64,000 bases of DNA. It comes from Leucobacter zeae. GTDB taxonomy: Bacteria; Actinomycetota; Actinomycetes; Actinomycetales; Microbacteriaceae. Position numbers and translations under genes: made by a program. Each line of letters starts with the position of its first letter. Position 1 is the stretch's first letter. Below the pieces are notes generated by a model. It had not been told where the DNA came from. It did not search any database and was given only the letters and a program-made list of their open reading frames with translations. The DNA lies in assembly GCF_016758175.1 (NCBI RefSeq), contig NZ_QYAB01000002.1:124001-188000 (forward strand), given 5' to 3'. Positions 43,823-52,794 of this stretch are shown here, piece after piece.

Positions 43823-44506
43823 TCAGCGCCGATCGAGCGCACGCGAGACGCGGTTGCCGATGGCCTGGAGCAGGACGACGCAGACGATGATGAGGAGGAT
43901 CGCCGCGTACATGAGCGGGAAGTCGTAGCGCTGGTAGCCGTAGCGCATCGCGAAATCGCCGATGCCGCCGCCGCCGACGACGCCGAGGACCGTGGAGTAG
44001 GAGACGAAGCTGATCGTCGCCGAGGTGAGGGCGTAGACGAGCCCGGAGCGGCCGTCGACCAGCAGGAACCGGAGTACCGTCTGCGGCACCGTCGCCCCCA
44101 TCGAGGCGGCGGCCTGGAGCAGTCCGCTCGGCAGCTCGAGCATGATCTGCTCGGTGAGCCTGGCGTAGATCGCGACGGCGACGAACCCGAGCGGGAAGGT
44201 CGCGGCGAAGGTCCCGAAACTCGTGCCGAAGACGAGCCGAGTGAGCGGGATCATGAACACGACGAACAAGAGGAAGGGGAAGGACCGCACGACGGTCACG
44301 TAGAGGTCCGCCGCGCGCCAGAGCCCGCGGTGCTCCATCATCCCGCCGGCGCGGGTGAGGAAGATGAGCATGCCGAGCGGCAGGCCGAGCAGGACGGCGA
44401 AGAGGATCGACGCGCCGACCATGTACCCGGTCTCGGCCATGGCCGTGCCGATCTCGGCGCCGTGCTCGCCGAAGATCCGCTGCAGTTCGGTGAGGATCGC
44501 GTTCAT
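43823..44506 (-). CDS. metI: Methionine ABC transporter permease
   Basis: 227 residues with five or six membrane segments and the typical MetI patterns VVRSFPFLLFVVFMIPLTR, ARLTEQIMLELPSGLLQAAASMGAT (EAA loop) and VLGVVGGGGIGDFAMRYGYQRYD. ATG 44506 overlaps the metN stop (ATGA). Works as a dimer with MetN. Confidence 0.94.
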   Translation of the reverse strand: MNAILTELQRIFGEHGAEIGTAMAETGYMVGASILFAVLLGLPLGMLIFLTRAGGMMEHRGLWRAADLYVTVVRSFPFLLFVVFMIPLTRLVFGTSFGTFAATFPLGFVAVAIYARLTEQIMLELPSGLLQAAASMGATVPQTVLRFLLVDGRSGLVYALTSATISFVSYSTVLGVVGGGGIGDFAMRYGYQRYDFPLMYAAILLIIVCVVLLQAIGNRVSRALDRR

Positions 44507-45255
44507 GCGCCCAGCACCGCGCGCACGTGGTCGACGTAGTTCCTGCCGGTCGTCGCGGAGGTCGCGCGGACCTCGACGACATCGCGCAGCCGGCCGGATT
44601 CGAACACCGCGGCCGTATCGCAGACCGCCTTGACCGCGTCGAGCTCGTGGGTGACGAGCACGACGGAGGTTCCGAACTCCCGGCGCGTGCGCCCGAGCAG
44701 CGCGAGGATCTCGGCGGTGGTGTGGGTGTCGAGGGCCGACGTCGGCTCGTCGCACAGGATGAGCGAGGGATCGATGACGAGCGCGCGGGCGATCGCGACG
44801 CGCTGCTTCTCCCCGCCCGAGAGCTGGGCCGGGTGGTGATCGATGCGGTGGCCGAGACCGACGAAGTCGATGAGCTCGGCCACCTTCTCGGGCTGCTTGC
44901 GGCGCTGCAGCGCGAGCGGCAGCGCGACGTTCTGGCGGACCGTGAGATTGCCGACGAGGTTGAACGACTGGAAGATCACGCCGATCCGGTGCCGGATCCC
45001 GTTCATCTCCCGTTTCGAGAGGGTCGCGAGATCGATGCCCTCGACCAGTACGCTCCCGGAGGTCGGATGGTCGAGGCCGTTCATGAGGCGCAGCAGCGTG
45101 GACTTGCCCGCCCCGCTCTCCCCGAGCACGCCGAAGACCCCGCCGGCCGGCACGCGGAACGAGACGTCGTCGAGCGCGGTGACGGCGAGCGCACCCTCGC
45201 CGAACACGCGGGAGACGCGACGGAACTCGATCGCGCTGGTCGTGGGCGTCATCAT
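44503..45255 (-). CDS. metN: Methionine ABC transporter ATP-binding protein, without regulatory NIL domain
   Basis: 250 residues: Walker A GESGAGKST, FQSFNLVGNLT, signature LSGGEKQRVAIARAL, Walker B ILCDEPTSALD. Standard MetN proteins are about 340 residues with a C-terminal NIL (ACT-like) domain that binds methionine and inhibits transport. This one ends right after the ATPase core and a short tail, so trans-inhibition would be absent. ATG at 45255 or 45252. First gene of metNIQ; the divergent gene is osmC-like. Confidence 0.92.
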   Translation of the reverse strand: MMTPTTSAIEFRRVSRVFGEGALAVTALDDVSFRVPAGGVFGVLGESGAGKSTLLRLMNGLDHPTSGSVLVEGIDLATLSKREMNGIRHRIGVIFQSFNLVGNLTVRQNVALPLALQRRKQPEKVAELIDFVGLGHRIDHHPAQLSGGEKQRVAIARALVIDPSLILCDEPTSALDTHTTAEILALLGRTRREFGTSVVLVTHELDAVKAVCDTAAVFESGRLRDVVEVRATSATTGRNYVDHVRAVLGA

Positions 45256-45313
45256 GCGTTCGGGTCGCGGCTCTCGTTGATCTCGGTGACTGCGGGCGCA
45301 CTCGGGCCCGGGT

Positions 45314-45349
45314 TTATTAGACTCGGTATAACTTATGCCCTGGCGGGTG
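45314..45349. promoter_or_regulatory. Divergent metN / OsmC promoter region with inverted repeat
   Basis: An AT-rich island contains GGTATAACTTATGCC (45335-45349), an inverted repeat of 7-base arms with one mismatch. TTATTA (45314-45319), read on the minus strand as TAATAA, is a possible -10 for metN. No SAM riboswitch or T-box features are present. A repressor of methionine transport could bind here. Confidence 0.4.
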
Positions 45350-45374
45350 GAAAATCAAGCGGACGGAGCATCGA

Positions 45375-45827
45375 ATGGCGGAGCACGGCGAGCAGGCATC
45401 CGGGGGGATCTCCGAAGGGGCGCTCGAGCCCGCGCTCTTCACGGGGATCGCGCGGAACACCACGGGCATCACGGGGGAGAGCTGGATCGAGGGCGGACTG
45501 CGGGTGACGGTCGCCTCCCCGACAGCGGAGGACCGCGGCGGCGCGACGAATCCCGAGGAGCTGCTCGCCCTCTCGTGGGCGACCTGTCTGAATGCGGCGG
45601 CGAGGGTCGTCGCGGGACCGGGCATCGAGGTCGAGGCGGAGGCCGAGATCTCCCTGCATCGGCGGCGCACGGGGGAGGGGTACGAGTTCTCGGGACGCGC
45701 GCGGCTGCGGTTCCCCGGCGTCGCGGCCGATGAGGCCGAGGCGCTCGCAGCCGCGGCGCACGCGCGGTGCCCCGTGTCGCGCATGCTCAGCGGCGAGTCC
45801 CGCGTCGAGGTGGTGGCGGTCGTCTGA
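45375..45827 (+). CDS. OsmC/Ohr family protein
   Basis: 150 residues of OsmC fold: FTGIARNTTG, then the peroxidatic cysteine region NPEELLALSWATCLNAA (Cys near residue 74) and the second cysteine in AHARCPVSRML (near residue 136). Such proteins reduce organic hydroperoxides using thiols. It stands between metNIQ and purN, divergent from metN. It lacks the more N-terminal Ohr signatures, so OsmC-like is safer than Ohr. Confidence 0.88.
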   Translation: MAEHGEQASGGISEGALEPALFTGIARNTTGITGESWIEGGLRVTVASPTAEDRGGATNPEELLALSWATCLNAAARVVAGPGIEVEAEAEISLHRRRTGEGYEFSGRARLRFPGVAADEAEALAAAAHARCPVSRMLSGESRVEVVAVV

Positions 45828-45858
45828 GCGCGGTGCCGCGGGCCGCGTGGGCGGCCGG

Positions 45859-45864
45859 TAGACT
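45859..45864 (+). promoter_or_regulatory. Candidate -10 element of purN
   Basis: TAGACT followed at once by GGAGGG and the GTG start at 45871. The same compact arrangement occurs before the PerM-like gene (37386) and others. Confidence 0.4.
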
Positions 45865-45870
45865 GGAGGG

Positions 45871-46479
45871 GTGCTGAAACTCGCGGTTCTCATCTCCGGT
45901 GGCGGAAGCAATCTCCAAGCGCTGCTGCGCGCGGCCGAGGATCCCGACTACCCCGCGCGGATCGCGTGCGTCGGATCCGACACCGACGCCCCCGGGCTGG
46001 CCCATGCCGAGGCCGCGGGGATCCCGACATTCATCGTCCGGCCGCGCGACTCCGACTCCCGCGAGGAATGGGGTCAGGTGCTCGCGGCGGCGATTCAGGA
46101 GCACGGCGTGGGGTCCGGACCCGACCCGGGACTCGTCGTCAGCGCGGGCCTCATGCGCATCCTCCCGGCGGGGTTCGTCCGGGAGTTCTCGCCGAACCTC
46201 ATCAACACCCATCCGGCTCTGCTCCCCGACTTCCCCGGCGCGCACGCGGTGCGCGACGCGCTCGCCGCGGGTGCGACCGAGACCGGCGTGACCGTGCACG
46301 TGATCGACGAAGGGGTCGACACCGGTCCGGTGCTCCGCCAGGCCTCGGTGACCGTGCGTCACGGCGAGTCCGAATCCGAGCTGCACGAGCGCATCAAAGA
46401 GCTCGAGCGGCCTCTCCTCGTGCAGACCGTGCGCGAGATCGCCGAGGGAGGCCTCGTCCTCCCGCCGAACGGCGGCTGA
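45871..46479 (+). CDS. purN: Phosphoribosylglycinamide formyltransferase
   Basis: 202 residues. [17 protein letters not shown] is the PurN start; the active site includes Asn in [11 protein letters not shown] and [18 protein letters not shown], and Asp in [17 protein letters not shown]. It transfers formyl from 10-formyl-THF to GAR in purine synthesis. GGAGGG directly precedes the GTG. Followed by purH after 100 bases, as in mycobacteria. Confidence 0.97.
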   Translation: MLKLAVLISGGGSNLQALLRAAEDPDYPARIACVGSDTDAPGLAHAEAAGIPTFIVRPRDSDSREEWGQVLAAAIQEHGVGSGPDPGLVVSAGLMRILPAGFVREFSPNLINTHPALLPDFPGAHAVRDALAAGATETGVTVHVIDEGVDTGPVLRQASVTVRHGESESELHERIKELERPLLVQTVREIAEGGLVLPPNGG

Positions 46480-46579
46480 CCGACCACCCACTCCGACCCG
46501 GGCGGAGCGGGTCAGCCCCGCCTCGCCCGCCCATCCAGCGGAACACGTACGCGCACGTCGCGCAGAAGGAGTCCACCAC

Positions 46580-48286
46580 ATGGCAGTCCAGAGCCACGAC
46601 CCCAGCCTCTACGAGCACCGCGACGTCGTGCCGGTGCGCCGCGCGCTCATCTCGGTGAGCGACAAGACCCGCCTGCTCGACCTCGCCGCGGCGCTGTCGG
46701 GTGCGGGGGTCGAGATCGTCTCGACCGGTTCCACCGCGGCCGCCATCCGCGACGCCGGTCACGCCGTGACCGACGTCTCCGAGGTGACCGGATTCCAGGA
46801 GGCGCTCGACGGCCGCGTGAAGACGCTGCACCCGGCCGTGCACTCCGGATTGCTCGCCGACCTGCGCCTCGCCGATCACCGCGAGCAGCTCGAGCGCCTC
46901 GGCTTCGCCGCGTTCGAGCTCGTGGTGGTGAACCTCTACCCCTTCGACGAGACCGTCGCCTCGGGCAAGCCGGCCGCCGACGTGATCGAGAACATCGACA
47001 TCGGCGGTCCCGCGATGGTGCGCGCCACCGCCAAGAACCACGCGAACGCCGCCATCGTCGTGTCGCCCGCCCGATACGACGAGATCATCGCGGCGGTGGA
47101 GGCCGGGGGCACGACGCTGGCCCAGCGCCGCTCGCTCGCGACGGAGGCCTTCATCCACACCGCGAACTACGACGGCGCCGTCGCGAACTGGTTCCTCGAC
47201 CAGGAGGACGCCGTGTGGGGCGATGCGGCCGCGGCGGCCGCTGCCGAGGAGGACGCCCCGCTCGACGAGGCGTTCGCGGACGAGAACGACTTCGACCTGA
47301 TCTTCGAGCAGCCCGAGGAGGGCGCTTCTGCGGAGCACACGCTCGGCTTCGAGATCTTCGGGCTGCGCGAGCGCGTGCTGCGCTACGGCGAGAACAGCCA
47401 CCAGCGCGCTGCGCTCTTCACCGAGCAGGACGGGGCCGGGATCGCCCAGGCCGCCCAGCTGCACGGCAAGGAGATGTCGTACAACAACTACGTCGACGCG
47501 GACGCCGCGCTGCGCGCCGCATTCGATCACGAGCGCCCCGCGGTCGCGATCATCAAGCACGCCAACCCGTGCGGGGTCGCCGTCGCGCCGGAGGGGGCGG
47601 CCGATCCGATCGCGGCAGCGCACGAGCTCGCGCACGCCTGCGATCCGGTGTCGGCGTTCGGCGGCGTGATCGCCGCGAACCGCACGGTCACCGCGCAGAT
47701 GGCGGAGACCGTCTCGGCCATCTTCACCGAGGTGATCGTCGCACCAGGGTTCGAGCCGGAGGCCCTTGCGATCCTCACGCAGAAGAAGAACGTGCGTCTG
47801 CTCGTGCTGCCCGAGGACTTCGCACCGAACCCGATCGAGCTGCGCCAGGTCTCCGGCGGCTTCCTGCTGCAGGACGCGGATCGCTCGTTCGCCCCGGCCT
47901 CCGAGTGGGAGCTCGCGACCGGTGAGCCCGCCGACGCCGAGACCCTCGCCGAGCTCGAGTTTGCGTGGCGGGCCTGCCGGGCCGTGAAGTCGAACGCGAT
48001 CCTGCTCGCGTCAGACGGGGCTTCCGTTGGGGTCGGCATGGGCCAGGTCAACCGGGTCGATTCCTGCCGACTCGCCGTCGAGCGGGCCGGGGACCGCGCG
48101 AGGGGATCGGTCGCAGCTTCGGACGCCTTCTTCCCGTTCGCCGACGGCCTCCAGGTGCTGCTCGACGCCGGCGTGCGCGCGGTCGTGCAGCCAGGCGGAT
48201 CGGTCCGCGACCCCGAGGTGATCGAGGCCGCGCGGGCAGCCGGCGTCACCATGTACTTCACGGGAGAGCGGCACTTCTTCCACTGA
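46580..48286 (+). CDS. purH: Bifunctional AICAR formyltransferase / IMP cyclohydrolase
   Basis: 568 residues. The N-terminal MGS-like IMP cyclohydrolase domain reads [48 protein letters not shown]; the AICAR transformylase has [28 protein letters not shown] and a [11 protein letters not shown] end. A short acidic insert near residues 212-250 is unusual but in frame. It completes the last two steps to IMP. AGAAGGAG lies about 10 bases before the ATG. Confidence 0.97.
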   Translation: MAVQSHDPSLYEHRDVVPVRRALISVSDKTRLLDLAAALSGAGVEIVSTGSTAAAIRDAGHAVTDVSEVTGFQEALDGRVKTLHPAVHSGLLADLRLADHREQLERLGFAAFELVVVNLYPFDETVASGKPAADVIENIDIGGPAMVRATAKNHANAAIVVSPARYDEIIAAVEAGGTTLAQRRSLATEAFIHTANYDGAVANWFLDQEDAVWGDAAAAAAAEEDAPLDEAFADENDFDLIFEQPEEGASAEHTLGFEIFGLRERVLRYGENSHQRAALFTEQDGAGIAQAAQLHGKEMSYNNYVDADAALRAAFDHERPAVAIIKHANPCGVAVAPEGAADPIAAAHELAHACDPVSAFGGVIAANRTVTAQMAETVSAIFTEVIVAPGFEPEALAILTQKKNVRLLVLPEDFAPNPIELRQVSGGFLLQDADRSFAPASEWELATGEPADAETLAELEFAWRACRAVKSNAILLASDGASVGVGMGQVNRVDSCRLAVERAGDRARGSVAASDAFFPFADGLQVLLDAGVRAVVQPGGSVRDPEVIEAARAAGVTMYFTGERHFFH

Positions 48287-48318
48287 GTGGGGGCCGCCGA
48301 GAGGAGAGAACGGAAGCA

Positions 48319-48687
48319 ATGGAAGCACTGGATATCGTCAGGGGCGTGCTCGTCGTCCTGCACATCGTCGGCTTCGGCCTGGTCTTCGGCGGCGCCGTCG
48401 GTCAGCTGTCCGCGGTCAAGCGCGGCGCGGCGCGGATCCTGCCCGCGATGATCTGGGGGGCGCTGCTGCTGCTCGTCACCGGACTCGCGCTCGTCGGGAT
48501 GGCCTACGCCATGGGCAACGGCGAGTTCGTCAACAACGCGAAGATCGGCGTGAAGCTCGTCGTGCTGCTCGCGCTCATCGGCCACGTCTTCGGCGTGCGC
48601 AAGAAGGAGAGCCTCTCGGCCGGGGGGCTGTACGCCCTCGCCGGAATGGCGCTGCTCAACGCGGGGATCGCGGTGCTCTGGCACTGA
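48319..48687 (+). CDS. Small four-helix membrane protein, unknown
   Basis: 122 residues with four hydrophobic helices (about 8-28, 42-62, 74-92, 101-120). A His sits in each of helix 1 (VVLHIVGFG) and helix 3 (IGHVFG), a layout seen in small heme- or CopD-like membrane proteins, but that is only suggestive. GGAGAGAACGGAAG precedes the ATG. It begins 33 bases after purH and may be in the same transcript. Ended by a strong hairpin. No function assigned. Confidence 0.75.
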   Translation: MEALDIVRGVLVVLHIVGFGLVFGGAVGQLSAVKRGAARILPAMIWGALLLLVTGLALVGMAYAMGNGEFVNNAKIGVKLVVLLALIGHVFGVRKKESLSAGGLYALAGMALLNAGIAVLWH

Positions 48688-48695
48688 TCCCGCAC

Positions 48696-48755
48696 GGAAC
48701 GGAAGCAGCCCTCCGCCCCCTGACCGTTTCAGGGGGCGGAGGGCTGCTCCGTTCC
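48696..48755. terminator. Bidirectional terminator, 27-bp stem
   Basis: Arms 48696-48723 and 48729-48755 pair fully except one bulged A, with a CCGTT loop. It lies between the convergent small membrane protein and aldehyde dehydrogenase genes. Confidence 0.85.
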
Positions 48756-48772
48756 GGGCCGACCGGCGCCGG

Positions 48773-50290
48773 TCACCGCCAGCGGCTGCCCCACTCCCGG
48801 GACTCTCCAGCGGCTGCGATGCTCTGGGGCACGCCGAGCGGGTTCGTGTCCTGGAGCGCCTCGGGGAGCAGCGCGGCCGGTGCATTCTGATAGGCGACGG
48901 GTCGCAGGAAGCGCGTGATGGCGGCGGTGCCGACCGAGGTGCTCGAGTCGTTCGTGGTCGCCGGCCAGGGGCCGCCGTGCTGCTGCGCGGGCGTCACGGC
49001 GACGCCGGTCGACCAGCCGTTGAAGAGCACGCGACCGACCTGGTTCGCGAGGGCGGCCACGAGGGCGCGCAGCTCCGCTGCGTTCGCGGTGGTACCGGTC
49101 GCCTCGGCCGCGCTCAGGTGCAGCGTGCCCGTCAGGTTGCCCTCGTAGAACTCGGGCATCAGTGCGGCGAGATCGGTTCCCTCGGGGGTCTCGACGAGGA
49201 TCGAGAGCGGACCGAACGACTCCTCGACGAGCGCCTCCTTGCCCGCGCGGAAATCGTCGAGCGAGACCGCGACGATCGTCGGCGTGGCCCAGCCGTGACC
49301 GTGCTCGTCGAAGCGGATGCCGCCCTCGATGACGGCGCGGACGCCGGGCGAACCGAGCACTGCGCTGCGGCGCTCGTCGTAGCTCTTCGCGATGCGCGGG
49401 TCGAGCAGGCGGTGCTCCGGGAACTCGCTCGCCGCCTCGAGGATCGCCTCGGGCAGCGCACCGCCTTCGGGGATGAACGCGAAGCCGGGCTTCGTGCAGA
49501 GCTGGCCGGCGGAGCCCGAGACGCTCGTGAGGTAGCCCGAGGCGATCTCGGCGGCGCGCTCCGCGATCGCGTCGGCCGTGATGAACACCGGGTTGACGCT
49601 GCCGAGCTCGCCGAAGAACGGGATGGGAGCGGGTCGGCTCGCCGCGATATCGGCGAGGAGACGGCCGACGCCGATGGAGCCGGTGAATGCGCCGGCCTGC
49701 ACGCGGGGATCCTTGAGCACGGCCACGCCGGCCTCGCGTCCGTGGATGAGGTGGAACACGCCCTCGGGCATGCCCGAGGCGGCGAGCGCCTCGGCGGCGA
49801 CGCGCGCTGTCGCGTCGGAGAGCTCGGGGTGGCCCGAGTGCGCCTTGACGATGAGCGGGCACCCCGCGGCGAGGATCGACGCGGAGTCGCCGCCCATCAC
49901 CGAGAACGCGAACGGGAAGTTCGATGCCGAGAAGTTGATGACCGGGCCGAGCGGCAGGAGCACGCGGCGGATGTCGGGGCGCACGCCGAGCGCGAAGTCG
50001 TCGTCGGCGTAGTCGATGCGGGCGTCGAGGTAGCCGCCGTCGACGAGGGTGTCGGCGAACAGGCGCAGCTGCACCGCCGTGCGGGTGACCTCGCCCGAAA
50101 GGCGCGCCTCGGTGAGGCCGGTCTCGCGCATCGCGATCTCGACGAGCTCGGGCTTCGCGGCCTCGAGCGCGTCGGCAACTGCGACGATCGCGCGGGCGCG
50201 GTGCTCGGGAGCCGTGGCGGCGAACGCGGGCGCTGCGGCGGCAGCGGCCGAGACGATCGCCTCGAGCTCGGGGGTCAGGGACTCGGTCAT
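48773..50290 (-). CDS. Aldehyde dehydrogenase (NADP+), 2-ketoglutarate-semialdehyde dehydrogenase type
   Basis: 505 residues. The cofactor region INFSASNFPFAFSVMGGDSAS, FFGELGSVNPVF (Glu) and SGSAGQLCTKPGF (Cys) belong to the group of alpha-ketoglutaric semialdehyde dehydrogenases and NADP-dependent aldehyde dehydrogenases, which act in sugar acid and hydroxyproline degradation. No such pathway genes lie beside it. Start ATG 50290 with GGAGGAGC upstream. Single gene. Confidence 0.9.
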   Translation of the reverse strand: MTESLTPELEAIVSAAAAAAPAFAATAPEHRARAIVAVADALEAAKPELVEIAMRETGLTEARLSGEVTRTAVQLRLFADTLVDGGYLDARIDYADDDFALGVRPDIRRVLLPLGPVINFSASNFPFAFSVMGGDSASILAAGCPLIVKAHSGHPELSDATARVAAEALAASGMPEGVFHLIHGREAGVAVLKDPRVQAGAFTGSIGVGRLLADIAASRPAPIPFFGELGSVNPVFITADAIAERAAEIASGYLTSVSGSAGQLCTKPGFAFIPEGGALPEAILEAASEFPEHRLLDPRIAKSYDERRSAVLGSPGVRAVIEGGIRFDEHGHGWATPTIVAVSLDDFRAGKEALVEESFGPLSILVETPEGTDLAALMPEFYEGNLTGTLHLSAAEATGTTANAAELRALVAALANQVGRVLFNGWSTGVAVTPAQQHGGPWPATTNDSSTSVGTAAITRFLRPVAYQNAPAALLPEALQDTNPLGVPQSIAAAGESREWGSRWR

Positions 50291-50594
50291 TGCTGGGCTC
50301 CTCCACGGATCGGGTTCGGCGGCTGCGCTCGGGCGCGGCCAGGGGCTTCTCTGCCATGTGCCATTGTACAGGCGAAATCCGTCGGGATCCGCTGCGCGGC
50401 ACCACGGCCAGTCTTCCAGGTCGCGCGGGCGCCGGAGCCGCCTCTCTGAACAGTGTCATCGTCGTCGACTGTGCGCATCGGTGATCCTCGGGGAGGCGAC
50501 GGTGCCCTCGGGTCATTGATCAGATGAAAGTAAGGGTGGGCTTAGTCGTTGGCCGCAGGCGTTGCGCGCCGACCCCGTCGCCGAGAGGACCCCC
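50291..50594. other. Intergenic region, divergent promoters presumed
   Basis: About 300 bases between the divergent aldehyde dehydrogenase and FG-GAP genes. ATTGTA at 50363-50368 reads TACAAT on the minus strand and may be a -10 box for the dehydrogenase. No repeat or RNA gene is seen. Confidence 0.3.
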
Positions 50595-52532
50595 GTGACC
50601 CCCGCCCTCCCATCCCGCGCGCCCGCAGCCGTCGGCGTCGCGCTCGTCGCATCCTTGCTCCTGATCCCCGCGGTGCTCGCCTCGGCCGGTCCCGCCGCGG
50701 CTGCGCCGCCCGCGTCGCGCATCGCGTCCGACGCGTCGATCGTCGGCCCGGTCGGCACCGCGTTCGGGTCCACCGCCTCGCAGGTGCGGTGCGATGTGAA
50801 CGGGGACGGCCTGCCCGATCTCGCGGTGGGCACCTACGCGACCTTCGATGCGACCCCCGGCGCGACCGCCGCGTACGTGCTCCTCGGCGCCGGTGCCGAT
50901 GCCGGTGGTGGTGCGGGTGCCGGCGACGCTGGTGGCGAAGTCGACGACCGTGGACCGGTGCGCATCATCGATGCGTCCGACAACATGATGGGCGGTGTCG
51001 ACGTGCGGTGCGCGGGAGACGTGAACGGCGACGGGTTCGACGACCTCGTCGTGGTCGCACAGGCCTCTGCCGCCTACATCGTCATGGGGTCGGCCGACTT
51101 CGCCGAGGTGCGCCTCGACGATCTCGGCGACCGCGGCTCCGCCGTGCGCGGATCCATCACGCGGGGCAACGGGATCGGCGACGTGGACGGCGACGGGCTC
51201 GACGAGGTCGCGGTGACCGACACCGCCGGCGTCGTCACGATCCTGCACGCCGAGGCGCTGCCCGCCGACGGCGCACTCGGCGACGTCGGGGGTCAGCGCA
51301 TCTCGGGCGAGGGCATCGATCTGGTCTCGGTGAGCCGCGCCGGCGACATGAACGGGGACGGTCGCGACGACCTCGCGGTGGGCGCCGCCTCCTGGCGCGC
51401 GCCCGGCTCGGATCGATTCGCGACCGGTGCGGTCTGGGTGCTCACCGACGTGCGGCGGGGCGTGACGGTGGGGTCGGGTCCGGTGCCCGGATTCCGCATC
51501 GACGGCCCGCCGCGCGGCTACGATCTGCTCGGCACGTCGACCGTCGGCGTCGGCGACATCGACGCCGACGGGTACGACGATCTGCTCATCGGCGGCGAGT
51601 CGGACGACCCGCGCTCCGGCAGCGCAGTGGTCGTGACGGGCGGACCCGATGGCGCCGATGTCCGCACCGATCCCGATGTCGCGGACGGCCCGGCAGTGCG
51701 CGATGCCGTCTCCCAGCGCAGCCGCGGGTGGTGGATCAACGGCATCGCGTCCGGGGACCACTTCGGCCACGCCGTCGGGGCCGTTCCGATGCGCGGGTGG
51801 TCGCTGCTGCTGATCGGCGGCATGGACGGATCGCCGGACGGGGCCCGCGCAGGCGCGGGGTACGCGCTCGCGCTGGACTCGCGAGCGCTGGTCGCCGGGC
51901 GGGCGGGGGCGTCCGCGAGCGGGGTGATCGAGACGGGCGGGCTCGTGGACGACGGGCTCGTGGAGGGCGGAGCCGACGGGCTCGTGCTGATACCGGGGGA
52001 GCGTGCCGGACAGCGGCTCGGCCGGGCGTTCGCGGACCTGACGCGGGATCCGTCGGGTGCTCGGGCGTCGTTCGCGGTCGGGGCGCCTGCGCTCTTCAGC
52101 GGCGACGTGCTGCCGTCGGTGCGTCTGCTCGAGCTCGAGATGCCCGACGTCGTCGATCCCGAGCCCGGCGTCGATGCCGATGCGGACGCGGATGCCGCCT
52201 CGGGGGCTGAAGCGCAGGCGGATGCCGCCTCCGGCGCAGACGCGGCGGCGGGGACGGGCGCCGGAGCCGAGGCGGACGCCGGAGCCGGCACGGGGGGCGA
52301 CGCACGGGCGGGTGCCGCGCGGGCGGACGGCGGGGCCGGAGCGCGTGCCGGCGGGGCCGAAGCGCATCCGGACCGGTCATCGGGCGCGGCGCTCTCGGAG
52401 GCCGGCGGGCCGGCGCAAGCCGGAATGATCCTGCTGGCCGCGGCGCTCCTGGCCGTGGGATCCGCTGGGCTGCTCGTGTCGCGCAGGCGGGCGCTCCGCT
52501 CCGGTGCTCGGGGCGGGACCGCGGTCGATTGA
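50595..52532 (+). CDS. Secreted FG-GAP (integrin-alpha-like) repeat protein with C-terminal membrane anchor
   Basis: 645 residues from GTG 50595, chosen because GAGAGGA lies upstream and the signal peptide then begins properly; a TTG at 50562 adds 11 residues. After the signal sequence (to about residue 40, ending PAAAAPP) there are five Ca-binding loops of type DVNGDGLPDLAV, DVNGDGFDDLVV, DVDGDGLDEVAV, DMNGDGRDDLAV and DIDADGYDDLLI. A stretch of about 90 residues of Ala, Gly, Asp follows, then a hydrophobic helix and SRRRALRSG. ALSEAGG before the helix loosely resembles a sortase site. Probably a surface adhesin-like protein. Confidence 0.82.
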   Translation: MTPALPSRAPAAVGVALVASLLLIPAVLASAGPAAAAPPASRIASDASIVGPVGTAFGSTASQVRCDVNGDGLPDLAVGTYATFDATPGATAAYVLLGAGADAGGGAGAGDAGGEVDDRGPVRIIDASDNMMGGVDVRCAGDVNGDGFDDLVVVAQASAAYIVMGSADFAEVRLDDLGDRGSAVRGSITRGNGIGDVDGDGLDEVAVTDTAGVVTILHAEALPADGALGDVGGQRISGEGIDLVSVSRAGDMNGDGRDDLAVGAASWRAPGSDRFATGAVWVLTDVRRGVTVGSGPVPGFRIDGPPRGYDLLGTSTVGVGDIDADGYDDLLIGGESDDPRSGSAVVVTGGPDGADVRTDPDVADGPAVRDAVSQRSRGWWINGIASGDHFGHAVGAVPMRGWSLLLIGGMDGSPDGARAGAGYALALDSRALVAGRAGASASGVIETGGLVDDGLVEGGADGLVLIPGERAGQRLGRAFADLTRDPSGARASFAVGAPALFSGDVLPSVRLLELEMPDVVDPEPGVDADADADAASGAEAQADAASGADAAAGTGAGAEADAGAGTGGDARAGAARADGGAGARAGGAEAHPDRSSGAALSEAGGPAQAGMILLAAALLAVGSAGLLVSRRRALRSGARGGTAVD

Positions 52533-52600
52533 GGCTGCGGTCGATCGAGGCTGCGGTCGATCGAGGCTGCGGTCGATCGGCGCTGCGGTCGATCGCAGCT
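52521..52600. repeat. Five tandem 16-bp repeats
   Basis: Units start at 52521, 52537, 52553, 52569 and 52585. The unit is GCGGTCGATCGAGGCT; copies 2 and 3 are identical, copy 1 differs at one base, copies 4 and 5 in the last five bases. Copy 1 contains the stop codon of the FG-GAP gene. Each copy holds CGATCG or its variant. Confidence 0.9.
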
Positions 52601-52640
52601 GCCGGTCGTCCCCGACGGGCCAGAGGGTGTGCGCATCGCG

Positions 52641-52725
52641 CACTAGTAGATATAACTCGACTGAAGCAAGGGCTGAATTGCGATGTTCTGGGGTCGATGT
52701 TGAGATTTTCTCGAAAGTTATATTT
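52641..52725 (+). promoter_or_regulatory. AT-rich leader of the Fbp-type ABC operon with distant inverted repeat
   Basis: This is one of the most AT-rich stretches of the window. AGATATAACT (52648-52657) recurs in inverted form as AGTTATATTT (52716-52725), nine of ten bases alike. The element pair frames the likely promoter of the ABC operon and may be bound by a regulator such as the UTRA GntR protein encoded downstream. Confidence 0.4.
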
Positions 52726-52794
52726 ACAACATTCGCGGTTCTTGATAGCTTGATGCCCTGAGTCGTTCAGCGATGGAGCTGCGAAAGGTGCATG

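Noticed and set aside
45256-45374. A SAM riboswitch or T-box in front of metNIQ
   Set aside because: No conserved core of either RNA class could be recognised in this 119-base region; only an inverted repeat and AT-rich promoter-like sequence are seen.
52521-52600. Tandem repeats as a possible CRISPR array
   Set aside because: Units are 16 bp, directly adjacent without unique spacers, and no cas genes are present.
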